Below, one piece after another: positions 27,143 to 35,365 of a DNA stretch of 64,000 bases (positions within the stretch are counted from its first letter, which is position 1; each line of letters begins with the position of its first letter). Source of the stretch: Micromonospora inositola (GTDB taxonomy: Bacteria; Actinomycetota; Actinomycetes; Mycobacteriales; Micromonosporaceae). The position numbers and the translations under genes are program-made. The DNA is taken from positions 3,436,001 through 3,500,000 of the forward strand of contig NZ_LT607754.1 of the NCBI RefSeq assembly GCF_900090285.1, written 5' to 3'. Below the pieces are notes generated by a model. That model made no database searches. It saw only the letters and a program-made list of their open reading frames with translations, and was not told where the DNA came from.

Positions 27143-27652
27143 TCAGGACCGGCGTGCCGCGGCCACCGGGTGGCGCCGGGCCGGGGCCGCGGCACGCAGC
27201 CGGCCCCACGGCTTGTAGGTGGAGAGCACGGTGGCGACGAGCAGCAGCGTGCTGGAGACCGCCGGCGGGATCACCAGGTCCAGCCGGTCCCGGATGGTCA
27301 CCGCCGCGCCCAGCTCGCCGAGCCCGCGCACGGTCGGGGTCAGCAGCAGCAGGACCAGGCCGAGCATCACCGTGGTGAGCGCGAACTTGACCAGCACCCA
27401 GCGCCAGCGCAGCAGACCCCACGGGGTGAGCAGCGCGCTGACCACCCCGACCAGCCAGACCACGACGCTCAGCGGCGCGAAGAGGTACGTGACGACGAGC
27501 CCCGCGGCCGGGTAGACCACCTCGGGGTCGGCGCCGCGCAGCCCGGCGACGCCCAGCATCAGCAGCACCAGGTCCGCGCCGAGCCAGCCCAGCGAGGTGA
27601 CCAGGTGCAGGGTCAGCAGGGCCTTGCGGGCGGCGGGGGAGAGTCGGCTCAT
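27143..27652 (-). CDS. Four-helix hypothetical membrane protein
   Basis: 169 residues from ATG at 27652. Four transmembrane segments (about 15-37, 50-72, 83-103, 127-148) with a basic C-terminal tail. The segments LHLVTSLGWLGADLVLLMLG and WRWVLVKFALTT resemble DUF2269-type small integral membrane proteins found in actinobacteria. No catalytic motif. Convergent with the SRPBCC gene. Confidence 0.75.
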   Translation of the reverse strand: MSRLSPAARKALLTLHLVTSLGWLGADLVLLMLGVAGLRGADPEVVYPAAGLVVTYLFAPLSVVVWLVGVVSALLTPWGLLRWRWVLVKFALTTVMLGLVLLLLTPTVRGLGELGAAVTIRDRLDLVIPPAVSSTLLLVATVLSTYKPWGRLRAAAPARRHPVAAARRS

Positions 27653-27729
27653 GCCCACGATGCTGGTCCGGCGGCCCGGCCGCGTCGTGGGGCCGGCGGC
27701 GACATCCGGCGTACGTCGGCGGACGTAGC

Positions 27730-27761
27730 GGGGGTGACCCGTCCGGCGACGGGTCACCCCC
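27730..27761 (-). terminator. Terminator after the riboswitch-controlled gene
   Basis: Perfect 12-bp inverted repeat GGGGGTGACCCG (27730-27741) with CGGGTCACCCCC (27750-27761), 8-base loop, directly after the stop at 27767 on the minus strand. Confidence 0.75.
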
Positions 27762-27766
27762 TCGGC

Positions 27767-28840
27767 TCAGTAGACCGACAGGTGCACGTGGTTGGTGTGA
27801 TCGCTGGACGGGTCGCCGTTGCCGCCGCTGTACGCCTTCCAGCCGCTGCTCGGCAGCCAGATCTGCTTGAACCAGATCACGTAGAGCACAGCCAGCGCGT
27901 CGGAGTTGCGGACGAAGTAGGCCGCCAGGTTGTTGCCGTACGTCCGGTCGCCGCCGGAGGCGACCCCGCCGAAACCGCCGGACTGCGCGGCGAAGTCGCA
28001 TGCCCGGCCCTTCGGGTGCTCACCGGATCCGCTGGGCCGGTAGCAGGAGACGTACCGGGTGAAGCCGGCCGACTTGGCCTCGTTGAGCGCGTGCAGCGTG
28101 CGCGGGGTGATGCAGCCGTCGGCCGGGGTGGGGTCGTTGACGCTGCACGATTCGGGCGGCCAGGAGCCGTCGGAGTTGCGCGGCGCCGGGTCGGCGTTCG
28201 CGGTGGAGGTGCCCCGGACCGTGCCGCCGCTGTCGCTGCTGCTCTGGGCGCGGTCGTTCGCCACCTCCAGGGCGCGTTCGGCCTGCTGCTTGCGCTTGGC
28301 CATCACCGCGACCTGCTTGCGCTGTTCCTGGATCTCGGCGTTCAGCGCCGTCCGGGTCGTCGTCGCCCGGTCCCGGGTCTCGATCAGGTCGCGCAACGCC
28401 CGGTCCTCGTGGGCGGCGACCTGGCCCAGCGCGGCGGCGCGATCCATGAAGCCTTCCGGGCTGTCGCTGTTGAGCAGCGCCGCCGCGGTGCCGAGCCGGC
28501 CGGTCCGGTACGCGACCCCGGCGATCTCGCCGACCTTGGTGTCGCGGACGCTCAGCTCGGCGTTGGTCGTGGTGAGCTGGTCGGTGAGCTGCTTCTGCCG
28601 TCCGACCGAGCGGGCCAGCGCCGCCTTCGCCTCCAGCCAGCCCTTGCTGGCCGCGTCGAGCTGGGCGCGCAGCGCCGGGGTGCCGCCCTCGTCGTCGCCG
28701 GGGGCGGCGGCGAGCAGGCCGGCCCGGGGCGCGGCCGCGGCGGGGCCGACCGGGGCGGTCGCGACGCCGAGCGCGAGCGTCGCCACGAGCAGGGCCGCCA
28801 ACCGGGCGGCCGTCCGTCGTACTGGTGCCACTGCTGGCAT
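27767..28840 (-). CDS. Secreted coiled-coil protein with ARB_07466-like C-terminal domain
   Basis: 357 residues, ATG at 28840 after GGAAGGAAA. Signal peptide in residues 1-37 (AAAAPRAG cleavage region). A long alpha-helical coiled coil (about 55-195) is followed by a linker and a C-terminal domain (about 235-357) with CSVNDPTPADGCITPRTL, HPKGRACDF and a final SSDHTNHVHLSVY. The HxxGxAxDF and HVH pattern resembles metal-type peptidase folds and the ARB_07466 family in actinobacteria, often found in cell-wall lytic proteins. Location and the upstream c-di-AMP riboswitch point to wall remodelling tied to osmotic state. Confidence 0.82.
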   Translation of the reverse strand: MPAVAPVRRTAARLAALLVATLALGVATAPVGPAAAAPRAGLLAAAPGDDEGGTPALRAQLDAASKGWLEAKAALARSVGRQKQLTDQLTTTNAELSVRDTKVGEIAGVAYRTGRLGTAAALLNSDSPEGFMDRAAALGQVAAHEDRALRDLIETRDRATTTRTALNAEIQEQRKQVAVMAKRKQQAERALEVANDRAQSSSDSGGTVRGTSTANADPAPRNSDGSWPPESCSVNDPTPADGCITPRTLHALNEAKSAGFTRYVSCYRPSGSGEHPKGRACDFAAQSGGFGGVASGGDRTYGNNLAAYFVRNSDALAVLYVIWFKQIWLPSSGWKAYSGGNGDPSSDHTNHVHLSVY

Positions 28841-28851
28841 TCAGGTTTCCT

Positions 28852-28975
28852 TCCGTCAGCCGCCGACCGGGTTAGCTGACGGGTTCGGGACGGAAGATCC
28901 CTACCGCTGGCGCGGATGCACCCCACGAACATGGTTCCCCGGTTCGCCGCGGGCGGCGATTAGGCGGCGGCCACC
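28852..28975 (-). ncRNA. c-di-AMP riboswitch (ydaO-yuaA)
   Basis: The minus-strand leader carries the conserved ydaO signature blocks in order: GGGGAACCA (28940-28932), GGGGTGCATCCGCGCC (around 28925-28910), GGTAGGGATCTTCCGTCC (28905-28888) and CCGAACCCGTCAGCTAACC (about 28887-28869), ending in the closing stem near 28855. The last element lies about 15 bases before the start of a secreted cell-wall protein, its classic actinobacterial context. In this class high c-di-AMP turns expression off. The call is from remembered consensus. Confidence 0.93.
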
Positions 28976-29119
28976 GCAGGCGCCGGAGGGCGCCGCCCGG
29001 CGGAGGCCGGGGCCGAGCCTACCGGTGGTGCCCCGTCCCGGCCCGGTGAGCGAAGGGCGCGATCGGGAGCAAAACCGGCACAGGTGCACAATACTCACTC
29101 TGATTTAAGTTTGCCCTAA

Positions 29120-30040
29120 TTACCACTCGACTGCACCACAGGCCCCGGCTGACGCTCCGGGCTCGATCTGCAACGTGGCGTGATCGATCCCGAAGTCCTC
29201 GTGCAGCGCGGCCCGGGCGGCGGCCAGCACCTCGCCCACGTCGGCCCCGGGCGCCATGGTCAGGTGCGCCGAGGCCACTTCCATGCCGGAGGTCAACGTC
29301 CAGACGTGCAGGTCGTGCACCTCGGCGACGCCGGGCACCGCGGCCAGCCGGTCGTGCACCGCGGTCACCTGGAGGTGCTCCGGGGCGGCCTGCACCAGGA
29401 TGCGCACCGCGGCCCGCCCCAGCCGCCAGGTGCGCGGCAGGATGAACAGCCCGATCCCGACGGCGACCAGCGGGTCCGCCCACCACCAGTCGGTGAGCGC
29501 GATGACCAGCGCGGCGCCGATCACCCCGAGCGAGCCGAGCAGGTCGCCCAGCACCTCCAGGTACGCCCCGCGCAGGTTGATGCTCTCCTGCGCCCCGGCA
29601 CGCAGCAGGGCGAAGGCGGCGATGTTGGCCAGCAGGCCGAGCACCGCCACCGCGAGCATGGGACCGGCCAGCACCTCCGGCGGCTCGCCGAACCGGCGTA
29701 CCGCCTCGACCAGCACGTAGATCGCGACCGCGCCGAGCAGCACGGCGTTGGCCAGGGCGGCCAGCACCTCCAGCCGGTAGAGCCCGAAGGTGCGCTGCGG
29801 GTCGGTGTCGGCGTGTCGGGTGGCGGTGATCGCGGCCAGGGCCATGCCGATGCCCAGCACGTCGGTGAACATGTGCCCGGCGTCCGAGAGCAGGGCGAGC
29901 GAGCCGGTCGCGAACGCGGCGACCGCCTCGACCAGCATCAGGGCGCTGAGCAGCCCGAACGCGGCCCAGAGTCGACCCCGGTGGCGGGACGCGGCGTTGG
30001 TCACCGCCCCGCTGTGGTCATGACCTGCGCCCACGCCCAC
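29120..30040 (-). CDS. Cation diffusion facilitator (CzcD-like Zn/Co/Cd exporter)
   Basis: About 306 residues from GTG at 30040 (GTG 30034 also possible). A further upstream GTG at 30082 is rejected because it would overlap the promoter at 30070-30098. N-terminal His motif GHDHSG, then six transmembrane helices with the CDF metal site SDAGHMFTDVLG in helix 2 and a matching EVLGDLLGS in helix 5. A cytoplasmic C-terminal domain follows (about 215-300). Exports divalent metals, usually Zn2+, using proton antiport. Confidence 0.93.
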   Translation of the reverse strand: MGVGAGHDHSGAVTNAASRHRGRLWAAFGLLSALMLVEAVAAFATGSLALLSDAGHMFTDVLGIGMALAAITATRHADTDPQRTFGLYRLEVLAALANAVLLGAVAIYVLVEAVRRFGEPPEVLAGPMLAVAVLGLLANIAAFALLRAGAQESINLRGAYLEVLGDLLGSLGVIGAALVIALTDWWWADPLVAVGIGLFILPRTWRLGRAAVRILVQAAPEHLQVTAVHDRLAAVPGVAEVHDLHVWTLTSGMEVASAHLTMAPGADVGEVLAAARAALHEDFGIDHATLQIEPGASAGACGAVEW

Positions 30041-30069
30041 ACCCTTTCGCCCCTCGCCCCGGCGGGGCC

Positions 30070-30098
30070 AATCTATGCTCACATCGCTATGTATGCAA
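30070..30098 (-). promoter_or_regulatory. Promoter of the cation exporter, with imperfect dyad
   Basis: TTGCAT (30098-30093) and TAGATT (30075-30070) spaced 17 bp on the minus strand. The spacer and flank (30079-30102) form an imperfect 24-bp dyad with TCAC/GTGA ends and a central AT-rich part, as expected for an ArsR- or MerR-type metal repressor site. Motifs seen; regulator inferred. Confidence 0.55.
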
Positions 30099-30139
30099 GT
30101 GACTGACCGGCGTCCGCCCGCTCGCGGTCAAAGCCCTGC

Positions 30140-32290
30140 TCAGCCCAGCGGGTCGAGGGTGGTGAGCCGTTGCGTGGCCCGGGAGAGCGCCACGTAGAGG
30201 GTCCGTACGCCGGAGCCCGGCTCCGCCCGGATCTCGCTCGGCGCGACCAGCACGACCCCGTCGTACTCCATGCCCTTGGCCTGCAGGCTCGTCACCACCT
30301 GGAGCCGGGAGCCGCCCAGGTCGGCGAGCCAGCCGGCCACCTCGTCCCGGCGCGGCACCGGGGTGATCACACCGACCGTCCCCTCGACCTCGGCCAGCAG
30401 GGCCCCGGCCGCCTCGACGGTGGCCGCCGCCAGTTCGGCGGCCGGCACGGTCCGCTCCACCGGGTCGACCCCGGTGGAGCGCACCGCGGTGGGCAGCGGC
30501 AGGTCCGGGTAGAGCCGGCGGATCTCCGCCGCCGCCACCGCGAAGATCTCCGCCGAGTTGCGGTAGTTGGTGGTCAGCGTGAACTGGTGCCGGCGGCGTC
30601 GCCCCAACGCCTGGTCCCGGGCCCGGGTCAGCTCCTCCGGGTCGCCGGTCCACGCGGTCTGCGCCGGGTCGCCCACCACCGTCCAGGAGGCCAGCCGGCC
30701 GCGCCGGCCGATCATGCGCCACTGCATCGGCGAGACGTCCTGCGCCTCGTCGACCACCACGTGCGCGTACTCCCGGTAGTCCTCCGGCCGCTCCCGGGCC
30801 GCGGCCCGGGCGGCCCGCTGCCGGTCGGCGAAGGTGCTCAGCTCGCGGACCCCGCCGGCGAGCTGGAACGGGTCGCGCTTCGCCTTCGCCGGCCGCACCG
30901 GCTTGCCGAGCAGCGCGTCCAGCTCGTCCAGCAGGGCGATGTCCGCGACGGTCAGCCCCGCGCCGTCCAGGCTCCGGTACGCCTGGGTCAGCAGCCGGAT
31001 CTCGCTGCCTGCGAGGATGCCGCCGGCGTACCGGCGCAGCCGCTCCGGACGGGCCAGCCAGCCGAGCACGTGCCGGGGATGCAGCCGGGGCCACCAGGCC
31101 TTCAGGAACTCCCGGAACTCCGGCCGGTCGATGATCTCGTCCTCGAACGCGCGCTGCTCCGGCAGCCGGCCGACCCGCAGCTGGCGGGCCTGGGCGTACA
31201 GCGCCGCGAGGACCCCGTCGAAACCGGCCCGGCGCACCTCGTTGCGGCGCGCGCCCCGCGGCAGCGCCCGGTCCCGGATGCCGTCCAGCTCCCGGCGCTC
31301 CAGCCGGAGCAGCTCGCCCCGGTAGAGCAGCCGCAGCTCGGCCGGCGAGTCCGGCACCGTGTCCCGGACCGCGCGCTCCAGCACCCGGCGCATCCGCAGC
31401 GACCCCTTCACCGCCGCCACGTCGGGCGGGTCCGTCCGGGTCGCCGACATGCCCGGGAAGAGCGAGCCGAGCGAGTGCAGGGTGGCCGTCTCCTCGCCGA
31501 GCGAGGGCAGCACCGAGGCGATGTACTCCACGAAGACGCTCGACGGGCCGACCACCAGGATGCCGCCGCCGGCGTACCGGCTGCGGTCGGAGTAGAGCAG
31601 GTACGCCGCCCGGTGCAGCGCCACCGCCGTCTTGCCGGTGCCCGGGCCGCCGGAGACGACCGTGACGCCCGAGCCCGGGGAGCGGATCGCCTCGTCCTGC
31701 TCCCGCTGGATGGTGGCGACGATGTCCCGCATGCCCCGGCCGGTGGCCCGGGACAGGGTGGCCAGCAGCGCGCCGTCGCCGACCACCGCCAGGTCCGGCG
31801 GCGCCGACTCCGGGTCGAGCAGGTCGTCCTCGATCCGGGTCACCTTCTCCGCGGAGGACTGGATGGTGCGCCGCCGCACCACGCCCATCGGCTCGGCCGG
31901 GGTGGCCTGGTAGAAGGCCGCGGCGGCCGGCGCCCGCCAGTCGACCACCAGGCTCTCGGCGTGCTCGCCGCGCACGCCGAGCCGCCCGACGTGCAACACC
32001 TGCCGGGTACGCAGGTCGAGCCGGCCGAAGACCAGGCCCTCGTGCTCGGCGTCCAGCGCGTGCCGGCGCTGCGCGGCGTGGAAGACCATCGCGTCCCGTT
32101 CGACCAGCGCCCCGAAGTTGCCCACCCGGGCCAGCCGGTAGCCCTCCCGCTCGGCGTCGACGGCCGAGCGGCGCAGCTCCGCCAGCCGGGCGTACACCTG
32201 GTCGAGATGCCGCTGTTCGGCGGCCATCTCCTGTTCCAGGGTGGTCTGGTCGGTCAACGCGGCAACTCCTGCGGTCAGGGCGGCGGGCAC
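30140..32290 (-). CDS. HelD-like RNA polymerase-recycling motor ATPase
   Basis: 716 residues. N-terminal coiled-coil arm (about 15-60: EQRHLDQVYARLAEL) and globular segment, then a UvrD-like superfamily 1 helicase core: Walker A SGGPGTGKTAVAL, Walker B-like VVDEAQDVSPMQWRMIGRR and a C-terminal motif set ending VTSLQAKGMEYDGVVLVAPSEI. The long N-terminal arm and the two-part core match actinobacterial class II HelD proteins, which pull stalled RNA polymerase from DNA and can give rifampicin tolerance. No strong homology to UvrD DNA-repair subdomains is seen. Upstream is 80 bp with no clear operator. Confidence 0.85.
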   Translation of the reverse strand: MPAALTAGVAALTDQTTLEQEMAAEQRHLDQVYARLAELRRSAVDAEREGYRLARVGNFGALVERDAMVFHAAQRRHALDAEHEGLVFGRLDLRTRQVLHVGRLGVRGEHAESLVVDWRAPAAAAFYQATPAEPMGVVRRRTIQSSAEKVTRIEDDLLDPESAPPDLAVVGDGALLATLSRATGRGMRDIVATIQREQDEAIRSPGSGVTVVSGGPGTGKTAVALHRAAYLLYSDRSRYAGGGILVVGPSSVFVEYIASVLPSLGEETATLHSLGSLFPGMSATRTDPPDVAAVKGSLRMRRVLERAVRDTVPDSPAELRLLYRGELLRLERRELDGIRDRALPRGARRNEVRRAGFDGVLAALYAQARQLRVGRLPEQRAFEDEIIDRPEFREFLKAWWPRLHPRHVLGWLARPERLRRYAGGILAGSEIRLLTQAYRSLDGAGLTVADIALLDELDALLGKPVRPAKAKRDPFQLAGGVRELSTFADRQRAARAAARERPEDYREYAHVVVDEAQDVSPMQWRMIGRRGRLASWTVVGDPAQTAWTGDPEELTRARDQALGRRRRHQFTLTTNYRNSAEIFAVAAAEIRRLYPDLPLPTAVRSTGVDPVERTVPAAELAAATVEAAGALLAEVEGTVGVITPVPRRDEVAGWLADLGGSRLQVVTSLQAKGMEYDGVVLVAPSEIRAEPGSGVRTLYVALSRATQRLTTLDPLG

Positions 32291-32374
32291 AGTGGCTGAA
32301 TGAGGGTACGGGCCGGCGTTCCGGCCCGCGCCGGGGCCATGCCGGTCCGGGGACCCGCCCGTCCGGGTTGCCCG

Positions 32375-33334
32375 TTATCCGACCGTTCCCACCCCGGCCA
32401 CCGGGCCGTCGCCGGCCCGGCTCGCGCTCGGCGCCGGCCGCTCCAGCACCTGCCGGAGCACCGCCGCGAGGGCCGCGTTCACCTCGTCCGGCCGCTCCAT
32501 CATCAGCATGTGCCCGGCACCCGGGCAGACGGTCAGCTCGGTGGTCGGCAGCGCGGCGGCGATCGACTCCGCGCAGGGCGGCGGGGTGAGCCGGTCCCGG
32601 TCGCCGACCAGCGCGGCGGCCGGCAGGTGGCCCAGCGCGGCCAGGGTGTCCAGCCGGTGCTGGGCCCCGATCGAGGCGCGGAACCCGCCGATCGAGCGCA
32701 ACGAGGCGTGTGCCACCGCCGAGGTGACCAGCCGGATGTCCGCCGGGTCGCAGCGGTCGCCGAAGAGCATCCAGCGAATGCTGGGGCGCAGTGCGCGCAG
32801 CAGCGCCCGGGGTGGCCGCCAGGACCCGCACCGGGCCAGCACCCCGGCGCCGGTGGTCTCGGCGAGCCGGATCAACCGGGCGATCCGGGGCGACAGCCCG
32901 TAGACGGTGTGCGTGTGCCCCTCGGCGGTGGTCGAGACGAAGACCAGGCCGGCGGTACGGGCGGCGAACTGGCCGGGGTGGCGGTGGGCGTACTCCATCA
33001 CGCTCATCCCGCCCATCGAGTGCCCGACCAGCACCACCTTCCCGGCCGGGGCGACCTCGTCCACCACCGCCGCCAGGTCGTCGCCGAGCTGGGCCAGGGT
33101 GGCCGTACGCAGCGCCATGCAGCTGGACCGGCCGTGCCCCCGGGCGTCGTAGGTGACCACCCGGACCCGGTCGCCGAACCGCTCCCGGATCTCGGCGAGC
33201 TGGCGGTGCCAGCTGCGGCCGTCCAGCGTCCAGCCGTGCAGCAGGATCGCCGTCACCTCGGCGTCGGCCGGCCCGGCCACCGCCACGTGCAGGCGTACGT
33301 CGTCGGGAAGCCGTACCTCCAGGTGCTCCGGCAT
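32375..33334 (-). CDS. Alpha/beta hydrolase
   Basis: 319 residues from ATG at 33334 after GGGGGAGGTGG. Oxyanion HGW (LLHGWTLDG, about 32-40), nucleophile GHSMGG with Ser about 105, an acid in the LVGDRDRLTP block, and His in PGAGHMLMMERP. Hydrophobic residues after the nucleophile suggest a hydrophobic substrate pocket. Substrate unknown. Divergent from the carbonic anhydrase gene. Confidence 0.85.
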   Translation of the reverse strand: MPEHLEVRLPDDVRLHVAVAGPADAEVTAILLHGWTLDGRSWHRQLAEIRERFGDRVRVVTYDARGHGRSSCMALRTATLAQLGDDLAAVVDEVAPAGKVVLVGHSMGGMSVMEYAHRHPGQFAARTAGLVFVSTTAEGHTHTVYGLSPRIARLIRLAETTGAGVLARCGSWRPPRALLRALRPSIRWMLFGDRCDPADIRLVTSAVAHASLRSIGGFRASIGAQHRLDTLAALGHLPAAALVGDRDRLTPPPCAESIAAALPTTELTVCPGAGHMLMMERPDEVNAALAAVLRQVLERPAPSASRAGDGPVAGVGTVG

Positions 33335-33464
33335 CGCCACCTCCCCCGGGCCGGCCGGTGTTCCTCGCACCGGTTGACCCGGCGGTAACACCGGCTACCC
33401 GTCATGACAACACGCCAACCGTGGTGGTGAGAAGATTCGCAACCGGCCCCGTACGGTCGGATCG

Positions 33465-34109
33465 GTGACCAGGCTGGAGGGCATGCCGCCGCCGCGCCCG
33501 ACACCGGCCGCCGGAGCGGGCCGGAGCCCGCGTGCGGCCCTGGCCGAGCTGCTCGCCGGGAACCGCCGCTTCGTCAGCGGCCAGCCGGTGCACGGCCACG
33601 ACGTGACCGCCGCGGCGGCGGTCGCCTCGGGCGACCAGCAGCCGTACGCCGTGGTGCTGGGCTGCATCGACTCGCGGGTGCCGCTGGAGGCGATCTTCGA
33701 CCAGACGTTCGGGTCGATCTGCGTGATCCGCACCGGCGCGCACGTGCTCGACCGGGCGGTCTGCGGCTCGATCGAGTACGTGGTGGGGCAACTCGGGGTG
33801 CCGCTGGTCATGGTGCTCGGGCACGAGCGCTGCGGCGCGGTCGGCTCGGCGGTGGAGACGCTGCGCACGGGGGAGCGGCCGGGCGGCTCGCTGGCGTACG
33901 TGGTGGACCAGATCGCGCCGGCGGTGGTCGAGGCGGGCGTGGACGACCCCCGGGCGCACCCGATGGCCGTCCGCCGGCACGTGCTGCGCACGGTGGCCAC
34001 GCTGCGCGCCGACGACCTGCTGGCCGGCCCGGTCGCCGCCGGGCGGGTCGCCGTGGTCGGCGCGCTCTACGACCTGGCCACCGGCACCGTGGCCCTGCTG
34101 GAGGAGTGA
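33465..34109 (+). CDS. Beta-class carbonic anhydrase
   Basis: 214 residues from GTG at 33465; ATG at 33483 (MPPPRPTP) is also plausible. Metal site is complete: Cys in GCIDSRVP, the Asp-Arg dyad in the same loop, and HERCGA supplying His and second Cys. Residues around 60-110 (CVIRTGAHVL) and C-terminal helices fit the fold. Converts CO2 and bicarbonate; cytoplasmic, likely supplying bicarbonate for carboxylases such as the one at 41278. Confidence 0.94.
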   Translation: MTRLEGMPPPRPTPAAGAGRSPRAALAELLAGNRRFVSGQPVHGHDVTAAAAVASGDQQPYAVVLGCIDSRVPLEAIFDQTFGSICVIRTGAHVLDRAVCGSIEYVVGQLGVPLVMVLGHERCGAVGSAVETLRTGERPGGSLAYVVDQIAPAVVEAGVDDPRAHPMAVRRHVLRTVATLRADDLLAGPVAAGRVAVVGALYDLATGTVALLEE

Positions 34110-34126
34110 CCGGCCGCGGAAACGAC

Positions 34127-34160
34127 GAACCGCCCGCCGGGATCACCCGACGGGCGGTTC
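34127..34160. terminator. Bidirectional terminator
   Basis: Inverted repeat GAACCGCCCG (34127-34136) with CGGGCGGTTC (34151-34160); the loop holds a further four-base pairing (CGGG with CCCG). Lies between the convergent carbonic anhydrase and the small gene ending at 34183. Confidence 0.75.
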
Positions 34161-34182
34161 ATGGTGTCGCGGGGTGAGGGAC

Positions 34183-34512
34183 TCAGCCCTCGAAGACACC
34201 GGCCTCGACGAGACGCTTCTCGGTGGTGTCCCAGCCGTGCTCCGGGTGAGCGGCGGCGAGGCCGTTGATCTCCGCCCGGATCTTGGCGGCGTGGCCGGCG
34301 GCGGCCAGCACCCGGATCTCCTCGACGAAGGCCTCGGAGTCGGTGCGCAGGTGCGCGGTCTTGCCGTTGGTCAGGTTCCGCACGTAGGCGTGCTTGCCGC
34401 CGTTCAGCGGGATGAGGTACTTGAACTCGCCCAGCACGCTGAGTGCGCCACCCTGGCCAGCCTGGCCGGCCCGGACTGACGCGCGCGCGGTCTTAGAGGT
34501 GTTGCTCGCCAC
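34183..34512 (-). CDS. Small hypothetical basic protein
   Basis: 109 residues from GTG at 34512, AAGGAG eight bases upstream. Begins MASNTSKTARASVRAGQAGQGG, flexible and basic, then a compact domain FKYLIPLNGGKHAYVRNLTNGKTAHLRTDSEAF and a C-terminal helix-turn with GWDTTEKRLVEAGVFEG. No signal peptide or transmembrane segment. The family is not recognised; conserved small actinobacterial proteins of this style are often hypothetical. Convergent with carbonic anhydrase across a strong terminator, divergent from DUF3145. Confidence 0.75.
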   Translation of the reverse strand: MASNTSKTARASVRAGQAGQGGALSVLGEFKYLIPLNGGKHAYVRNLTNGKTAHLRTDSEAFVEEIRVLAAAGHAAKIRAEINGLAAAHPEHGWDTTEKRLVEAGVFEG

Positions 34513-34834
34513 GGAGGTACTCCTTGCAGACGTACGGGAGGACTTAAACGTCCGGGGGCTGTTGCGGGTGACGCCCGGATGAGCCTCGGCCCGCGAAGAT
34601 GTACGGCGGCACAGAACCGCCCATGAAACTGTACACGACCGCGACACCTGGCTGGTCGTCGCGCCGTCATGGTGGTCAACGGGGTCACCCGGCCGGCTAT
34701 TCCGGCCCGACCCGCCGGCGAATTTTCCGATTCCCTGGCGCACCATCCGTCACAAGGGTCATCATGTGTTGCAGAGGCCACTCGGGTGGACGAGGTCGTA
34801 GGGGAAGACGCACCTCGCTCTCCGGGAGGTCACC
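34513..34834. other. Intergenic region between divergent small gene and DUF3145
   Basis: About 320 bp. Only ribosome sites at both ends are clear. Short dyads occur but no confident operator, RNA gene or ORF could be read. Confidence 0.5.
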
Positions 34835-35326
34835 GTGCCAACGCGTGGCGTCGTATACGTCCACTCGACCCCGCTCGCCGTGTGCTCACACGTCGAGTGG
34901 GCGATCGCGCGCGTCCTCGCCGCGCCGGTCGACCTGCAGTGGACGGCTCAGCCCGTCGACCCCGGCGCCCGCCGGGCCGAGTGCGGGTGGACCGGTAGCC
35001 CGGGGACGGGCGCCGAGCTGGCTGCTGCCCTCCGGCAGTGGCCCATGATCCGTTTCGAGGTGACCGAGGAAGCCAGCCCCGGCGCCGACGGCGAGCGGTT
35101 CATGTACGTCCCGGGACGTGGCCTGTTCCGGGCCACCGTCGGCGCGGCCGGCGACATCCAGCTCGGCGAGGACCGGCTGCGCAGCATCATGGCGTCCGCC
35201 CGCGCCCCGGAGGCTCTCGCGCACGCCCTGGACAAGGCGCTCGGCACCGCCTGGGACGCCGAGCTGGAGCCCTACCGGTACGCCGGCGACGGCGCCCCGG
35301 TGACGCTGCTCACCCGGGTCGGCTGA
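34835..35326 (+). CDS. DUF3145 family protein
   Basis: 163 residues from GTG at 34835 after GGGAGGTCACC. Starts GVVYVHSTPLAVCSHVEWAIARVL and contains a central beta-rich region (ERFMYVPGRGLFRATV, GEDRLRSIM), matching the DUF3145 family found in actinobacteria. No transmembrane segments or catalytic motif. Function unknown. Confidence 0.9.
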   Translation: MPTRGVVYVHSTPLAVCSHVEWAIARVLAAPVDLQWTAQPVDPGARRAECGWTGSPGTGAELAAALRQWPMIRFEVTEEASPGADGERFMYVPGRGLFRATVGAAGDIQLGEDRLRSIMASARAPEALAHALDKALGTAWDAELEPYRYAGDGAPVTLLTRVG

Positions 35327-35365
35327 CCGAAGGTCAAGTTGCCCGGTACGCGGTGAACTGGTGGG

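Noticed and set aside
32291..32374. GC-rich dyads upstream of the HelD gene considered as a rifampicin-associated element
   Set aside because: No match to a clear consensus could be made by eye.
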